A stretch of DNA of 64,000 nucleotides from Catenovulum agarivorans YM01 (GCF_000281085.1 NZ_JH767522.1:62001-126000), one strand, 5' to 3'; shown: positions 18,157-27,612, counted from the first letter of the stretch. Numbers and translations are program-made. The notes: generated by a model from the letters alone, not told the origin.

Positions 18157-20461
18157 TTTCCACTCCACTAGAATAAACTTTTTTATCAAACACTAGTAAA
18201 AACGCAGGTAATAATAAGAAATCGACCACCAGAGCTAATACCATAATAATAGCGGTTAATAAGCCCATATCACCATTCAACGCAAACGAAGATTGCGCTA
18301 ATACCATAAAACCGACAAATAAAACTAAAGTTGTGATCCACAGGGCTCGACCAACACTTGCAAACGCATATCTAACTGCTTGTTCAGCATTTTGACCTTT
18401 TTCACGCGCTTTTTTATATTTACTTAAAAAGTGCACTGTATCATCCACCACTATACCTAAACACATACTGGTTACTATAGATAAACCTAAATTTACTTGC
18501 CCCACAAATATTGCCCAAATACCAAAACCCATGGCGGCTGGTGCTAAATTGGGGAGTAAACTAATGAGACCAAATTTGACTGATTTCAGCGCGAATACCA
18601 ACAATATGCTGATTAGAACCAGAGCAAGCGCACTACCCATCAACATACTTTGCATATTTTTTTCGCCTATATGGGCAAACATCAATGAAGGGCTGGCAGC
18701 TGTCACTTGAATATTCGGTGCATTTTCAGCAAACCAAGCTCGTACGGCATTTTCCATATCCATCACTTCTTTTGAACCTAAATTATCCATGGCAATACTG
18801 AGTCGCATGCTCGACTTATCAACGTTTAGTTGGTTATTTAGATCCAATCCATATGGCAATGACATTTCATACATTAACAAAAACTGCGCTGCAATTTCTT
18901 GCTGCTCAGGTAATTTATACATAGTAGGATCATCTGCATTCATGTTCTTATTTAACCGTTTAAATGTATCAGTTAAGGTCAAAACATGATCAACTGTTGG
19001 TTGTGCTCTTAACCACTGACTAAACTCTTCAACAACAGCTAAAAATTCAGGATCATTTATGCCACTTTCTTTGTTGGTATGAAATGCAAAATCAATGGTC
19101 GAGACACCTTGTAAATTGTCGTCCATAAAATCAGAAGCTTGGCGAAACTTAATGTCCTCACCAAAATACTCTACCGGTACATCATTGACTTTATTTAGTG
19201 GCACCATAGCTGATATTGCTAAAACTATTACAGCGGTTACTGGCAGTATCAGTTTGTGCTTACGTACAACCCAATCGGCAAATTGATCCATCATAGTTAA
19301 TTTGCCGTCTCCTGTATTGGCTGGTTTGATTGGAAATACGTAAAGTAAAGCTGGTAATATGGTGATTGCAAAAACAAACGCCATAACCACACCAAAAGCG
19401 ACTAGATTACCTAAATGGCGCAATGGCGGCACATCAGAAAAGTTGAAGGTTAAAAAGCCGACTGCGGTAGTTAAACTCGTAATAAAGACTGGTGATAAAT
19501 TTAGTTTAAGTGCTTCAACAATAGCGCGCGACTTTTCCATCCCTTGGCGTAAATTGTAATTTACTGAAGCAATAATATGCACACTATCGGCAACAGCAAG
19601 CGTCATAATAATAGTTGGTGCACCTATAGTCGCGGTTGACATATACATGCCAGTCCAGCCAAAAAAGCCCATTGCTGCTAAAATTGAAAACGCGATAACA
19701 ATTAGCGTGGCGACCGTTGCTAATATTGAGCGTAACAAAATCGCTAACATAATTAACACAGCCAAAAACATCCCAGGAACAAGTGTCTGCAGATCTAAAA
19801 TCGACTCCTCGGCAAAACTATTGTTCATCATAATAATGCCGGTTAGATGAAAATCGACTTGAGGGTAGAGTTGTGCATATTTGTCAACTAACGCTCGTAC
19901 CGAAGCTGTCACTTCCATAACATCAGCTGTTTGGTCGAGTTTATCAGGCAATTGCACTGTCACATTTATCATAGTGATATGCCCGGTCGGTGAGACAATG
20001 CGATTAACCAACAAAGGCTCATGCAAAGTCACTTCCTTGGCTTTGTCTATCATTTGCTGGGTGATTTCAACATCAGCAAACTCACCAACCAGATAATCTA
20101 CAATTAAATCATCACCTTCAGCTTCTGTGTGCTGATAATTAGTAATTGAGTCAACCCGAGTTGAAAAAGGCGTTTGCCAAGCGTCTTCGGTCATTTGCAT
20201 AACCAAAGTAAATACGTCTTTATTGAAGACATCGCCAGATTTAGGCACAACAACAATAGCTACATTGTCGTTTTTGCTAAATGTACGTTGCATGCTTTCA
20301 AACTCTTGCAACTGAGCATTTTCAGGCCCAAAGAAGACTTTATAGTCACCGCGAAAATATAAATTTTGCGCGCCTGCAGCTAGGGTAAAAGCAACAATGC
20401 AACCAAGCACTATTACCCAAAATGGTCGCTTGACCATAGTTTCTAACCACTGATGTTTCAT
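18122..20461 (-). CDS. MMPL/RND-family exporter
   Basis: A 779-residue inner-membrane transporter with the HAE2/MMPL layout. TM1 lies near the N-terminus (PFWVIVLGCIVAFTLAAG), followed by a large periplasmic loop, TM2-6 (about 225-390), a second periplasmic loop and TM8-12 (about 630-765). Charged residues in membrane segments such as TLAVADSVHIIASV and CLGIVVDDTVHFLSKY correspond to the proton-relay Asp motifs of the family. I chose the ATG at 20,461 (MKHQWLE) because GAGGATGGGA lies upstream, unlike the ATG 24 bp earlier. Likely substrate class is lipid-like; exact cargo unknown. Confidence 0.88.
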   Translation of the reverse strand: MKHQWLETMVKRPFWVIVLGCIVAFTLAAGAQNLYFRGDYKVFFGPENAQLQEFESMQRTFSKNDNVAIVVVPKSGDVFNKDVFTLVMQMTEDAWQTPFSTRVDSITNYQHTEAEGDDLIVDYLVGEFADVEITQQMIDKAKEVTLHEPLLVNRIVSPTGHITMINVTVQLPDKLDQTADVMEVTASVRALVDKYAQLYPQVDFHLTGIIMMNNSFAEESILDLQTLVPGMFLAVLIMLAILLRSILATVATLIVIAFSILAAMGFFGWTGMYMSTATIGAPTIIMTLAVADSVHIIASVNYNLRQGMEKSRAIVEALKLNLSPVFITSLTTAVGFLTFNFSDVPPLRHLGNLVAFGVVMAFVFAITILPALLYVFPIKPANTGDGKLTMMDQFADWVVRKHKLILPVTAVIVLAISAMVPLNKVNDVPVEYFGEDIKFRQASDFMDDNLQGVSTIDFAFHTNKESGINDPEFLAVVEEFSQWLRAQPTVDHVLTLTDTFKRLNKNMNADDPTMYKLPEQQEIAAQFLLMYEMSLPYGLDLNNQLNVDKSSMRLSIAMDNLGSKEVMDMENAVRAWFAENAPNIQVTAASPSLMFAHIGEKNMQSMLMGSALALVLISILLVFALKSVKFGLISLLPNLAPAAMGFGIWAIFVGQVNLGLSIVTSMCLGIVVDDTVHFLSKYKKAREKGQNAEQAVRYAFASVGRALWITTLVLFVGFMVLAQSSFALNGDMGLLTAIIMVLALVVDFLLLPAFLLVFDKKVYSSGVENVEQKQSESLA

Positions 20462-20494
20462 AGTTATCCCATCCTCTTGGGCCATTTATTTAAA

Positions 20495-21274
20495 TTAGTT
20501 AAGCATTTCTACATAGTCGGCAAAATGCTGCTCAATTTTCTGCCAACTGTTTTGATAATCGTAATCGCTGCTGACTGGTTGCCAACCCATACCATCAAAC
20601 ATCAGGTTGATGTTAAATAACACTCGATTGGTTTCGGTTAATCTAGATATCGCAAAGCTTTCAGCTGCATTTTGTAATAATAAGTTCGTGCCAAACGAAC
20701 ACGCCCAATTGGCAAAAGACACATAAGCAATATATTGTTTGTCAATGTTCAAACTGCCGTCTTCAAGACCTTTAACAAAAAAAGAATCGCACAACTGAGC
20801 TATCTGTTTGTCCATTTTTTCTAATTGCTCAAGCCTAGGTTTTGACGCTTTTTGTTGTACTGCCGGCGTTTTGCAATTAAGTACACACATATACAAAGCA
20901 GGTTCTAACAAGCCATACAAGTGGTAAGCATAATGCACGGCTAAAGCTTGTTCACGAGAATTGCCGGCAAAACTTTGTGCTTTTAGCATCAGCTCGGAGC
21001 ATAAGCCCATGGAATGCACACCTAATGCGGCTAATAGGTCTTCTTTGCAACAGAAATGATTATAGATAGTGCCTTTGGAATAAGGCGATAAAACAACCAA
21101 CTTTTCCATGGTCAAATTATTTAAGCCAACTTCATCAACCAATTGATGGGCAAGTTGCAATAACTCTTGCTCACGCTGGAGAATTTTTTCGGCTTTATTA
21201 CGTGGTGACGACCTATCGACACTATCGCAGTGTCTTTGATATTTTTCTCTTAGTCGATTTAACCAGCATCCCAT
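20495..21274 (-). CDS. TetR-family transcriptional regulator
   Basis: About 259 residues. An N-terminal TetR helix-turn-helix is visible: LLQLAHQLVDEVGLNNLTME, then SPYSKGTIYNHFCCKEDLLA, the typical recognition helix. The C-terminal ligand domain is helical and holds several cysteines. It is the first gene of the operon with the RND exporter, LolA-like protein and barrel, so it probably represses that export operon and itself, lifted by the exporter's substrate. I prefer the ATG at 21,274; the longer reading from GTG at 21,319 would place a perfect operator-like palindrome inside the coding region. Confidence 0.86.
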   Translation of the reverse strand: MGCWLNRLREKYQRHCDSVDRSSPRNKAEKILQREQELLQLAHQLVDEVGLNNLTMEKLVVLSPYSKGTIYNHFCCKEDLLAALGVHSMGLCSELMLKAQSFAGNSREQALAVHYAYHLYGLLEPALYMCVLNCKTPAVQQKASKPRLEQLEKMDKQIAQLCDSFFVKGLEDGSLNIDKQYIAYVSFANWACSFGTNLLLQNAAESFAISRLTETNRVLFNINLMFDGMGWQPVSSDYDYQNSWQKIEQHFADYVEMLN

Positions 21275-21293
21275 TGTTGACGTTCCGTTTATT

Positions 21294-21310
21294 TTTGACA
21301 CTACGTCAAA
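21294..21310. promoter_or_regulatory. Candidate TetR operator palindrome
   Basis: TTTGACACTACGTCAAA has perfect 6-bp arms around a 5-bp centre. It lies 20 bp upstream of the preferred tetR start. Another half-site, TTGACGTTCC, follows at 21,277-21,286. Position and symmetry suit autorepression by the adjacent TetR protein; binding is inferred. Confidence 0.55.
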
Positions 21311-21457
21311 TTTATACACACCGTCATTTTAGTCGAAAAACACGACAATTAAATAATTTGTTTTAGACGTTTTTAATCTATATAAATTTAAATAGGTTTT
21401 ATCAAGCAGGGCAGTAGTTGTTACAACTACTGCGACAAATTAATCTAAAGCTAGAGT

Positions 21458-22426
21458 TTAGCTTAATAAGTGAGTAAAACTTGGTTGGTTGATCTGCTTA
21501 TCAGTGACAATTTCAAGCACAGCATTATCTAATAAACGAGCGGGTTCAAATCTGACATCGTCAAGTACCGCATTGATTTTCAGCACCCCTTTACTGGTTT
21601 TAACCACAGCTTTTACCCTTTGCGCTTTAAGATCAGATATCCAATCTAACAAATCAGTCAACTCAAACTCCACTTCTTGATCAAGCAACCAGCCATAACT
21701 CCAATAACCGTCAGAAAAATGTGAGCGCATTATCCAATGTTCACCTTGCGGTATTTCTAGCGCTGCTGTGACAGCTTTATCAACTGGTTGATGATGTTCA
21801 CTACTTGTGATGGCTGATGGTTTGCTCGCACTTGGTCTGTCTAACCAAGCTAAATCCGCTTGGCCATAACTGATTTGGCCAATCTGCTGCGCATTTGGAT
21901 AATTACTGCTCCACTCAACAAAAGCAGCTAATTGCTCAGGAGTCGCTTTTTCAACTTTATTGGCAATAATCACATCGGCAATTTGTGCTTGGGCAATAAA
22001 GTTTTCATTTTCTAAATATCTTGGATCTTGCACTGTTGCAGGATCAACCATAGTAATAGTTGCTCTAACGTCTAAGTACTTAGAAAAAATCTCATCTTGC
22101 AAAGTTTGCATGATTTGTTTCGGATGGCCCAAGCCTGTTGGTTCAATCAAAATACGATCTGGCTTTTGTTTAATCAGTTCATTTAAACCAACACGCATGC
22201 CAACCCCTTGCACACAACACATGCAACCACCAGGTACTTGTTTGAGTAAAGCGCCTGAATCTTGTAATAATGCGCCGTCCACGCCAATTTCACCAAACTC
22301 ATTTACCAATACAGCCCAAGTCTGTTCAGCTGGTTTATGTTTAAGCAAATGTTGGATAGTGGTCGTTTTACCGACCCCTAAAAACCCTGTGATCAAATTA
22401 GTTGGTATTTTTGTGTTTATCTGCAC
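21458..22426 (-). CDS. CobW/G3E-family GTP-binding metallochaperone-like protein
   Basis: A 322-residue G3E P-loop GTPase. Walker A is GFLGVGKTT (about residue 14); the metal-binding GGCMCC (CxCC) motif is at about residue 66; the G4-like segment is IIANKVEKA. A C-terminal CobW_C domain (about 220-315) contains HWIMRSHFSDGYWSYGW. Members (YjiA, YeiR, ZNG1-like) deliver zinc or other metals to client enzymes. It is a single gene divergent from comM; no Zur-like operator was recognised. Metal and client are unknown. Confidence 0.88.
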   Translation of the reverse strand: MQINTKIPTNLITGFLGVGKTTTIQHLLKHKPAEQTWAVLVNEFGEIGVDGALLQDSGALLKQVPGGCMCCVQGVGMRVGLNELIKQKPDRILIEPTGLGHPKQIMQTLQDEIFSKYLDVRATITMVDPATVQDPRYLENENFIAQAQIADVIIANKVEKATPEQLAAFVEWSSNYPNAQQIGQISYGQADLAWLDRPSASKPSAITSSEHHQPVDKAVTAALEIPQGEHWIMRSHFSDGYWSYGWLLDQEVEFELTDLLDWISDLKAQRVKAVVKTSKGVLKINAVLDDVRFEPARLLDNAVLEIVTDKQINQPSFTHLLS

Positions 22427-22653
22427 TCGTTAGCACTCTTTATCTGTTTATGGCTATATGATGTTTTTTATCCATTTTTACTTGGCTATATTAGCCACAA
22501 GCGGCTGCACTATTCAACCAGCTTTATTGATTAATTGACCTTTTAACACGCTTTTGTTTCAATGCTATTTACTCGTGTTGCTTAAAGCAGTTCGGGTTTT
22601 GCTTGTTTTATGGAAAAACTTGGTTACATCACCAGGTTAAAGTTGAGGGAATA

Positions 22654-24171
22654 ATGTCATTAGCTATAGTTTATAGTCGCGCTCGTGTCGCCATTGATGC
22701 GCCACTTGTTCAAGTTGAAGTACACATATCTAACGGTTTACCGGCTTTTAGCATAGTTGGCTTACCAGAAACCACTGTCAAAGAAGCAAGAGACAGAGTC
22801 CGCAGTGCTATTATCAATAGTGAATTTGAATTCCCTGACAAACGTATAACAGTTAACTTAGCCCCAGCCGATTTGCCCAAAGAAGGCGGTCGATTTGATT
22901 TGCCGATTGCAGTTGGTATTTTAGCTGCAAGTCAGCAAATTCCACTTGAAGCCATTGCTGATTATGAATTTGCCGGCGAACTAGCATTATCAGGGGAATT
23001 ACGCGCTATTTTAGGTGAAATCCCACTAACAATGGCTTGCCATCAAGCCAAACGCAAAACCATTTTACCCTCAAGCAATGCACAAACCGCAGCGCGTATT
23101 CAACAAGCGCAAGTTTTTGGCGCAAATAACCTAATAGCCGTTAAACAACATTTAACCGCTGAACAAGTTTTGCAACAAGCGCAATGTCAACAGGGTCAAC
23201 ACCAGACTGAACACGTGTTAGATATGCAAGATGTTATCGGCCAACCACATGCGAAAAAAGCTTTAGAAGTTGCCGCAGCAGGTGGCCACCACATGTTGAT
23301 GTTAGGTCCACCTGGTACAGGCAAAACCATGTTAGCCGAACGTTTAGCGACTATTCTGCCCCCTTTAAGCGAACAACAAGCAATAACAACCGCCGCAATT
23401 TATTCAATAACGGGTAAACAAATTGAAAACGATAACTGGTATACCCGCCCTTTTCGCTCACCGCACCACACTTGCTCTGCAGTCGCTTTAGTTGGTGGTT
23501 CAAGTCAACCTAAACCCGGCGAAATATCACTGGCTCACAACGGTGTATTGTTTTTAGATGAGTTACCAGAGTTTGATCGTAAAGTATTGGATGTTCTGCG
23601 TGAACCGTTAGAATCAGGCAAAGTAACCATCAGCCGCGCCGCAAGGCAAGTTGATTTTCCGGCTGAGTTTCAATTAATTGCAGCGCTCAATCCATCACCA
23701 TGTGGTCATTACAACGATGAACACATGCGCTCGACCCCAGAACAAATGTTGCGTTACTTGAGTAAATTATCAGGTCCATTTTTAGACAGAATTGATATTC
23801 AAATTGAAGTTGCTCGTTTACCCAAAGGCAGTTTACGTGACAACTTAGAGCGCGGCGAAACTTCTGCGCGCATTCGCCAACGAGTCTTCGCAGCGCAAGC
23901 TGCGCAGTTAAACCGCCAAGGTAAACTTAATTGTGATTTATCCAACAGAGAATTAGAGCAATATGCGGCGATTAGCCCAACTGACGCTGACTTTCTCGAA
24001 ACTGCGATCGAAAAGCTCAATTTATCCATTCGCGCTTATCATAGGTTAATAAAAGTAGCACGCACCTTGGCAGATTTAGCCGACGCGGAACAATTAGACA
24101 GAAGCCATTTAGCTCAAGCACTTAGCTATAGAGCTATGGATAGATTATTGATCCAGCTTCGTAATTTATAA
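22654..24171 (+). CDS. comM: YifB/ComM-family Mg-chelatase-like AAA+ ATPase
   Basis: A 505-residue AAA+ protein. The N-terminal Lon-like domain begins SLAIVYSRARVAIDAPLV and contains PAFSIVGLPE. The ATPase core has Walker A GPPGTGKTM (about residue 220) and Walker B VLFLDELPEF. The C-terminal Mg_chelatase_C segment holds LNLSIRAYHRLIKVARTLAD. ComM is a hexameric helicase that helps branch migration during natural transformation, and homologues occur in non-competent species too. I start at the ATG at 22,654, which follows GAGGGA; 17 further upstream codons do not match the family. Confidence 0.93.
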   Translation: MSLAIVYSRARVAIDAPLVQVEVHISNGLPAFSIVGLPETTVKEARDRVRSAIINSEFEFPDKRITVNLAPADLPKEGGRFDLPIAVGILAASQQIPLEAIADYEFAGELALSGELRAILGEIPLTMACHQAKRKTILPSSNAQTAARIQQAQVFGANNLIAVKQHLTAEQVLQQAQCQQGQHQTEHVLDMQDVIGQPHAKKALEVAAAGGHHMLMLGPPGTGKTMLAERLATILPPLSEQQAITTAAIYSITGKQIENDNWYTRPFRSPHHTCSAVALVGGSSQPKPGEISLAHNGVLFLDELPEFDRKVLDVLREPLESGKVTISRAARQVDFPAEFQLIAALNPSPCGHYNDEHMRSTPEQMLRYLSKLSGPFLDRIDIQIEVARLPKGSLRDNLERGETSARIRQRVFAAQAAQLNRQGKLNCDLSNRELEQYAAISPTDADFLETAIEKLNLSIRAYHRLIKVARTLADLADAEQLDRSHLAQALSYRAMDRLLIQLRNL

Positions 24172-24221
24172 GATTGATTATGTTATTATGCACAGCAAAT
24201 GAATCGGCTTGGTTTTAAACT

Positions 24222-25400
24222 GTGCAAAATAATAACTGTGATATTGTAATTGTTGGCGCTGGTATGGTGGGTGCAACCCTTGCATCTGCGTTAAAACAAC
24301 TAGGTTATTCATGCCTATTGCTCGACAAAAGCCAACCAACATTTGCTATCAATAGTCCAACGCCAGATTTACGCGTATCGTCTATTAGTTTGTCATCCGT
24401 CAATTGGTTAACTGAACTAGGCATTTGGCAGCAGTTAGACCCGTCACGAATAAATGCGTTTACTCAACTATCGATGCAAGAAAAACAACATGCGAGTTGT
24501 CATTTTAATGCCTCTGATATTCAGCAACAGCAGTTAGGCTGTTTTGTTGAAAATCAACATCTGCAATATGCTGCGCTGCAACAATTTTCTGAGCCTGTGC
24601 GAGTTGAAACAATCACGGATATCAACCAAACTGCAGATGGCTGGGTACTTGATACTGAGCAACAACAAATTCATTGCCAATTATTAATTGCGGCCGATGG
24701 CGCGCAGTCACAAGTACGTAATGTATTAAAACAACCAACCAGTGGTTGGCAATACAATCAAGCTTGTTATTGCGCCAATATCCAACTCACAGGCGATTCT
24801 GGTCAGCATACTTGGCAAGTCTTTGATAACCACCAAGCTCAAGCGCTGGCGTTTTTACCTTTGTACGATAATTTCGCCACACTCATAATTTACGACCAGC
24901 CGGCAAAAGTGCGTCAACTAGCCCAACAGTCAAACGCTGAACAGGCTCAATATCTAAGCCAGTTATTTAGCCGTTATTTAAACGACTCAGATTTTCAGTT
25001 TCTCGCTAGTGCATCTTTCCCACTACAAAAAATGACTGCCGCTAACTTAGCCAAAGATAACTTAGTTTTATTGGGTGATGCAGCTCATACCATTCACCCA
25101 TTAGCTGGCCAAGGGGTTAATTTAGGCATTAGAGATGCACAATTGTTGTGCCAAACACTTTCAGCGCTAAAGGGGGATTTATCCGCGATACATCAACAAA
25201 ATTTTTGGCGACAATTTCAATTTAAACGCAAACTTGATATAAACAGCATGAGTTACTTAATGGATTTGCTCTATTATAGTTACTCAAGTCAATCACCTAT
25301 ATTAAAAGGCATACGACGCAGTTTAGTCACTGGACTGAATCAATTACCTTTGGTTAAGTCAAGCATCTTAAAAGCTGCAATTGGGGAGTTTCAAGGTTAA
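24222..25400 (+). CDS. ubiF: Ubiquinone biosynthesis FAD hydroxylase UbiF
   Basis: A 392-residue flavoprotein monooxygenase. FAD-binding GxGxxG is in VIVGAGMVGATLA at the start; the second FAD motif is LLGDAAHTIHPLAGQGVNLG (about residue 285). Closeness to E. coli UbiF is seen in PDLRVSSISLSS, LGCFVENQHLQ, SQVRNV and ALAFLPLYDNFATLIIYDQP. UbiF hydroxylates 2-octaprenyl-3-methyl-6-methoxy-benzoquinol at a late step of aerobic ubiquinone synthesis. The start is GTG with a weak ribosome-binding site. It overlaps the following small gene by one base. Confidence 0.88.
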   Translation: MQNNNCDIVIVGAGMVGATLASALKQLGYSCLLLDKSQPTFAINSPTPDLRVSSISLSSVNWLTELGIWQQLDPSRINAFTQLSMQEKQHASCHFNASDIQQQQLGCFVENQHLQYAALQQFSEPVRVETITDINQTADGWVLDTEQQQIHCQLLIAADGAQSQVRNVLKQPTSGWQYNQACYCANIQLTGDSGQHTWQVFDNHQAQALAFLPLYDNFATLIIYDQPAKVRQLAQQSNAEQAQYLSQLFSRYLNDSDFQFLASASFPLQKMTAANLAKDNLVLLGDAAHTIHPLAGQGVNLGIRDAQLLCQTLSALKGDLSAIHQQNFWRQFQFKRKLDINSMSYLMDLLYYSYSSQSPILKGIRRSLVTGLNQLPLVKSSILKAAIGEFQG

Positions 25401-25834
25401 TGCTATTGGTTAGATCACATAAAAACGTTATGGTAATTATTTTATTAGCTGGATTGACAAGTTTTACTGCGATTGCAGAAAGCGCCAAAGCCAAAGCGAA
25501 TAAACTTATCGAAAACTGCAAAACCAATAGTGCCAGCCAAACAGCTTACGCTATTTGTTTAGATGAAACCGAAAAACAAGTTTTACGCGAATTACAAACA
25601 TGGATTGTCGATGCTGAAGACAAATTAACAGCACAAGTAAACAACACTGGTAACCAAAGCATGTTAAGTGAATTTAAACGTGCAAATGCCCACTACGACA
25701 AATTTATCGAATCACAATGCCGCAGTGTATTTTTTCAAAACCTGACCTCTTCTGAAGCAGCAAGTAAATTTAGAGCATGTAAAATCACCAAAACAATCCA
25801 ACGCATAGAACAATTGAAAGAAGAAAGTGAGTAG
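25400..25834 (+). CDS. LprI-like (DUF1311) exported protein
   Basis: A 144-residue protein with a hydrophobic signal region (VMVIILLAGLTSFTAIAES). The mature part has four cysteines (ENCKTN, AICLDE, SQCRSV, RACKIT) in the pattern of lysozyme-inhibitor LprI/DUF1311 domains, likely paired as disulfides in the periplasm. The start ATG shares one base with the ubiF stop (TAATG), indicating translational coupling. Lysozyme inhibition is known only for some relatives, so function is uncertain. Confidence 0.72.
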   Translation: MLLVRSHKNVMVIILLAGLTSFTAIAESAKAKANKLIENCKTNSASQTAYAICLDETEKQVLRELQTWIVDAEDKLTAQVNNTGNQSMLSEFKRANAHYDKFIESQCRSVFFQNLTSSEAASKFRACKITKTIQRIEQLKEESE

Positions 25835-26798
25835 TAAATTAAAGCCTAACCTTGCGTGGTTATACCCTATCGCTTTGCTCAGCCTAGTTGTATTTTGGTT
25901 GGTCAGCGACAAACCGCTCGCTGCGGGTGAATTGTTCGCGCAGTATTGGACCTCTGCACTCACTATGGTGTTTGGCTCATTTGTCGCCGGAATTACTCCA
26001 TTAGGAGGTGGTGCGGTTGCATTCCCAGTCTTAACTAAAGTTTTTGCGGTAAATGCCATAGATGCTAAATATTTTAGTTTAACCATACAAACTATAGGCA
26101 TGGGCTTTGCGACACTGTTTTTTATCAGTCGAAAAGTTAAAATTCACTGGGAGCTACTCGGCTATTGTTTTCCAGCAGCCTTGATCGTATTGCCTTTTGC
26201 GTTGAGCCAAACAAGCTTAAGCGCACAGTGGTTAAGATTTGCCTTTAGTGAATTTATTTTAGTGACAGCTTGGGTGTTATGGCTGTGCAACCATAGCCTA
26301 TATGCGCGTAGGCACGAACTAAAATACAAACCACTGATCCTATTCGCCACAGCCGTGTTAGGTAGTTTTTTATCCGCCAGTTTAGGCTCTGGCTCAGATG
26401 TTGTATTGTTTTTTGTATTAGTTTATGTGCTGAAATACCCAATTAAAGAAGCTATTCCGAGCACTGTAGTGTTAATGGCATTTAACGCAATTTGCGCATC
26501 AATCTGGTTGGTTTTTATCGAATCAATCGAACTATCCGACTTTGTGATAAATAGTTGGTGGACAGCTTGTATTGTTGCCGCAATAGGCGCGCCGCTAGGG
26601 GCTTTTATGCTAACGGTATTAAAAGAACATACCCTACGAAAACTTATCTACCTGGTAATCAGCTTAGAGTTGCTTAGCACCATATTCAACCAATCTTTAG
26701 ACATAGAGTTACGCTATTTAGTTGCGGCCTCTAGCTGTGTGCTCTTATTAGCAATAGCGCACAAACGCTTCCGTAGTAAACCAGCCAAACAGAAATAA
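25827..26798 (+). CDS. TauE/SafE-family anion permease
   Basis: A 323-residue inner-membrane protein with about eight hydrophobic helices and two repeated halves. The segment FGSFVAGITPLGGGAVAFPVL and its second-half counterpart LGSFLSASLGSGSDVVLFFV carry the glycine-rich motif of the family. Such proteins export sulfite or organosulfonates or move other C1-C2 sulfur or carboxylate anions. The start is GTG at 25,827, overlapping the LprI-like gene by 8 bp after AAGAAG. The substrate cannot be told from the neighbours. Confidence 0.86.
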   Translation: MSSKLKPNLAWLYPIALLSLVVFWLVSDKPLAAGELFAQYWTSALTMVFGSFVAGITPLGGGAVAFPVLTKVFAVNAIDAKYFSLTIQTIGMGFATLFFISRKVKIHWELLGYCFPAALIVLPFALSQTSLSAQWLRFAFSEFILVTAWVLWLCNHSLYARRHELKYKPLILFATAVLGSFLSASLGSGSDVVLFFVLVYVLKYPIKEAIPSTVVLMAFNAICASIWLVFIESIELSDFVINSWWTACIVAAIGAPLGAFMLTVLKEHTLRKLIYLVISLELLSTIFNQSLDIELRYLVAASSCVLLLAIAHKRFRSKPAKQK

Positions 26799-26800
26799 CG

Positions 26801-26879
26801 AAAACTCGGGACAATAACCAAGGTGAGCTTTGAATAACTTTGTTTTTCTAGATGAAGATCTAGCAGGAAACCGAGTTTT
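26801..26879 (-). terminator. Long hairpin terminator after the tRNA cluster
   Basis: Arms AAAACTCGG (26,801-26,809) and CCGAGTTTT (26,871-26,879) enclose about 61 bases including CTAGATGAAGATCTAG, itself a small hairpin. On the minus strand the structure ends in TTTTCGTTATTTC, suiting termination of the tRNA transcript. On the plus strand it ends in CCGAGTTTTTTGAG, so it may also stop the permease transcript. Confidence 0.65.
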
Positions 26880-26918
26880 TTGAGTGAAAGTATTTTTGAA
26901 TTTATCTAGAAGATTAAA

Positions 26919-26993
26919 TGGCTGGGGTACCAAGATTCGAACTTGGGAATGGCGGGATCAAAACCCGCTGCCTTACCGCTTGGCGATACCCCA
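26919..26993 (-). tRNA. tRNA-Gln (TTG)
   Basis: A 75-nt cloverleaf including encoded CCA. The acceptor stem TGGGGTA pairs with TACCCCA. The anticodon stem GCGGG/CCCGC holds loop TTTTGAT, giving anticodon TTG. The T arm contains GTTCGAATC. It is last in the Met-Leu-Gln cluster. Confidence 0.95.
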
Positions 26994-26997
26994 GCAA

Positions 26998-27080
<83 letters not shown>

Positions 27081-27086
27081 TAAAAA

Positions 27087-27163
27087 TGGTGGCTACAGCG
27101 GGAATCGAACCTGCGACCCCAGCATTATGAGTGCTGTGCTCTAACCAGCTGAGCTATGTAGCC
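27087..27163 (-). tRNA. tRNA-Met (CAT), elongator
   Basis: A 77-nt cloverleaf with encoded CCA. The acceptor GGCTACA pairs with TGTAGCC; anticodon loop CTCATAA gives CAT. A fully paired acceptor end and the lack of three G:C pairs in the anticodon stem (CAGCA/TGCTG) point to the elongator rather than initiator. It is the first gene in the cluster. Confidence 0.95.
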
Positions 27164-27191
27164 ACTAACCTCGCCTCAGCGAGTGGCGCGT

Positions 27192-27220
27192 ATTATGCTG
27201 ATATGACTGGGTCGCGTCAA
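27192..27220 (-). promoter_or_regulatory. Promoter of the tRNA Met-Leu-Gln cluster
   Basis: On the minus strand, -35 TTGACG (27,215-27,220) and -10 CATAAT (27,192-27,197) are spaced by 17 bp. They are followed by the GC-rich ACGCGCC, a discriminator typical of stringently controlled stable-RNA promoters. It lies about 29 bp upstream of tRNA-Met. Confidence 0.75.
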
Positions 27221-27564
27221 CCCCTTTTTTTCAACTTTTCACACTGTTTTTGTAGTTTTTGTTTATTTAATTAAAAAAGAAGCAAAAGACGTATATAAAA
27301 CGAACAAAACAGTAAAAAATCACCCGCAAGTTAGTGCCTATCGAACTTCAATTAACTTTTTAAACTAAAAAATAATTATCGGTTGATGCACACCCTCGGA
27401 CATCAATAGCTGTGTAAATATTTCGATGTATAACCGCATAACAAGCCGATCTGGTCACGCACATTAAATTTAAAATTAACGGAGTGAGAAACTTTGCTGA
27501 TAATTTAGGTTAAATAATCTTAACTCTGGATCAATACGATAAAAATGCAGGGAAAGCTGGCTGG
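27221..27564. other. AT-rich intergenic stretch without recognised features
   Basis: It lies between the tRNA promoter and the repeat copies near 27.6 kb. I see no convincing open reading frame, RNA fold or terminator here. Confidence 0.5.
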
Positions 27565-27570
27565 AAATGT

Positions 27571-27612
27571 TTTTCAGAAAACTTCAAACAACATGGATGT
27601 TGTTTAGGAGCG
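27571..27612 (+). repeat. Partial GGA-hairpin repeat (E4)
   Basis: After TTTTCAGAAAACTTC comes a 7-bp perfect hairpin, AAACAAC-ATGGAT-GTTGTTT (27,586-27,605), then AGGAGCG as in the other copies. The hexaloop ATGGAT is a textbook ANGGAN loop. No second hairpin or right outer arm is recognisable. Confidence 0.6.

Noticed and set aside
24222-25400. UbiH rather than UbiF
   Set aside because: Segments such as PDLRVSSIS, LGCFVENQHLQ and ALAFLPLYDNFATL follow UbiF more closely, though the families are related.
27586-27605. A stand-alone CsrA-binding leader for ychF
   Set aside because: The hairpin is on the opposite strand to ychF and is explained by the repeat family.
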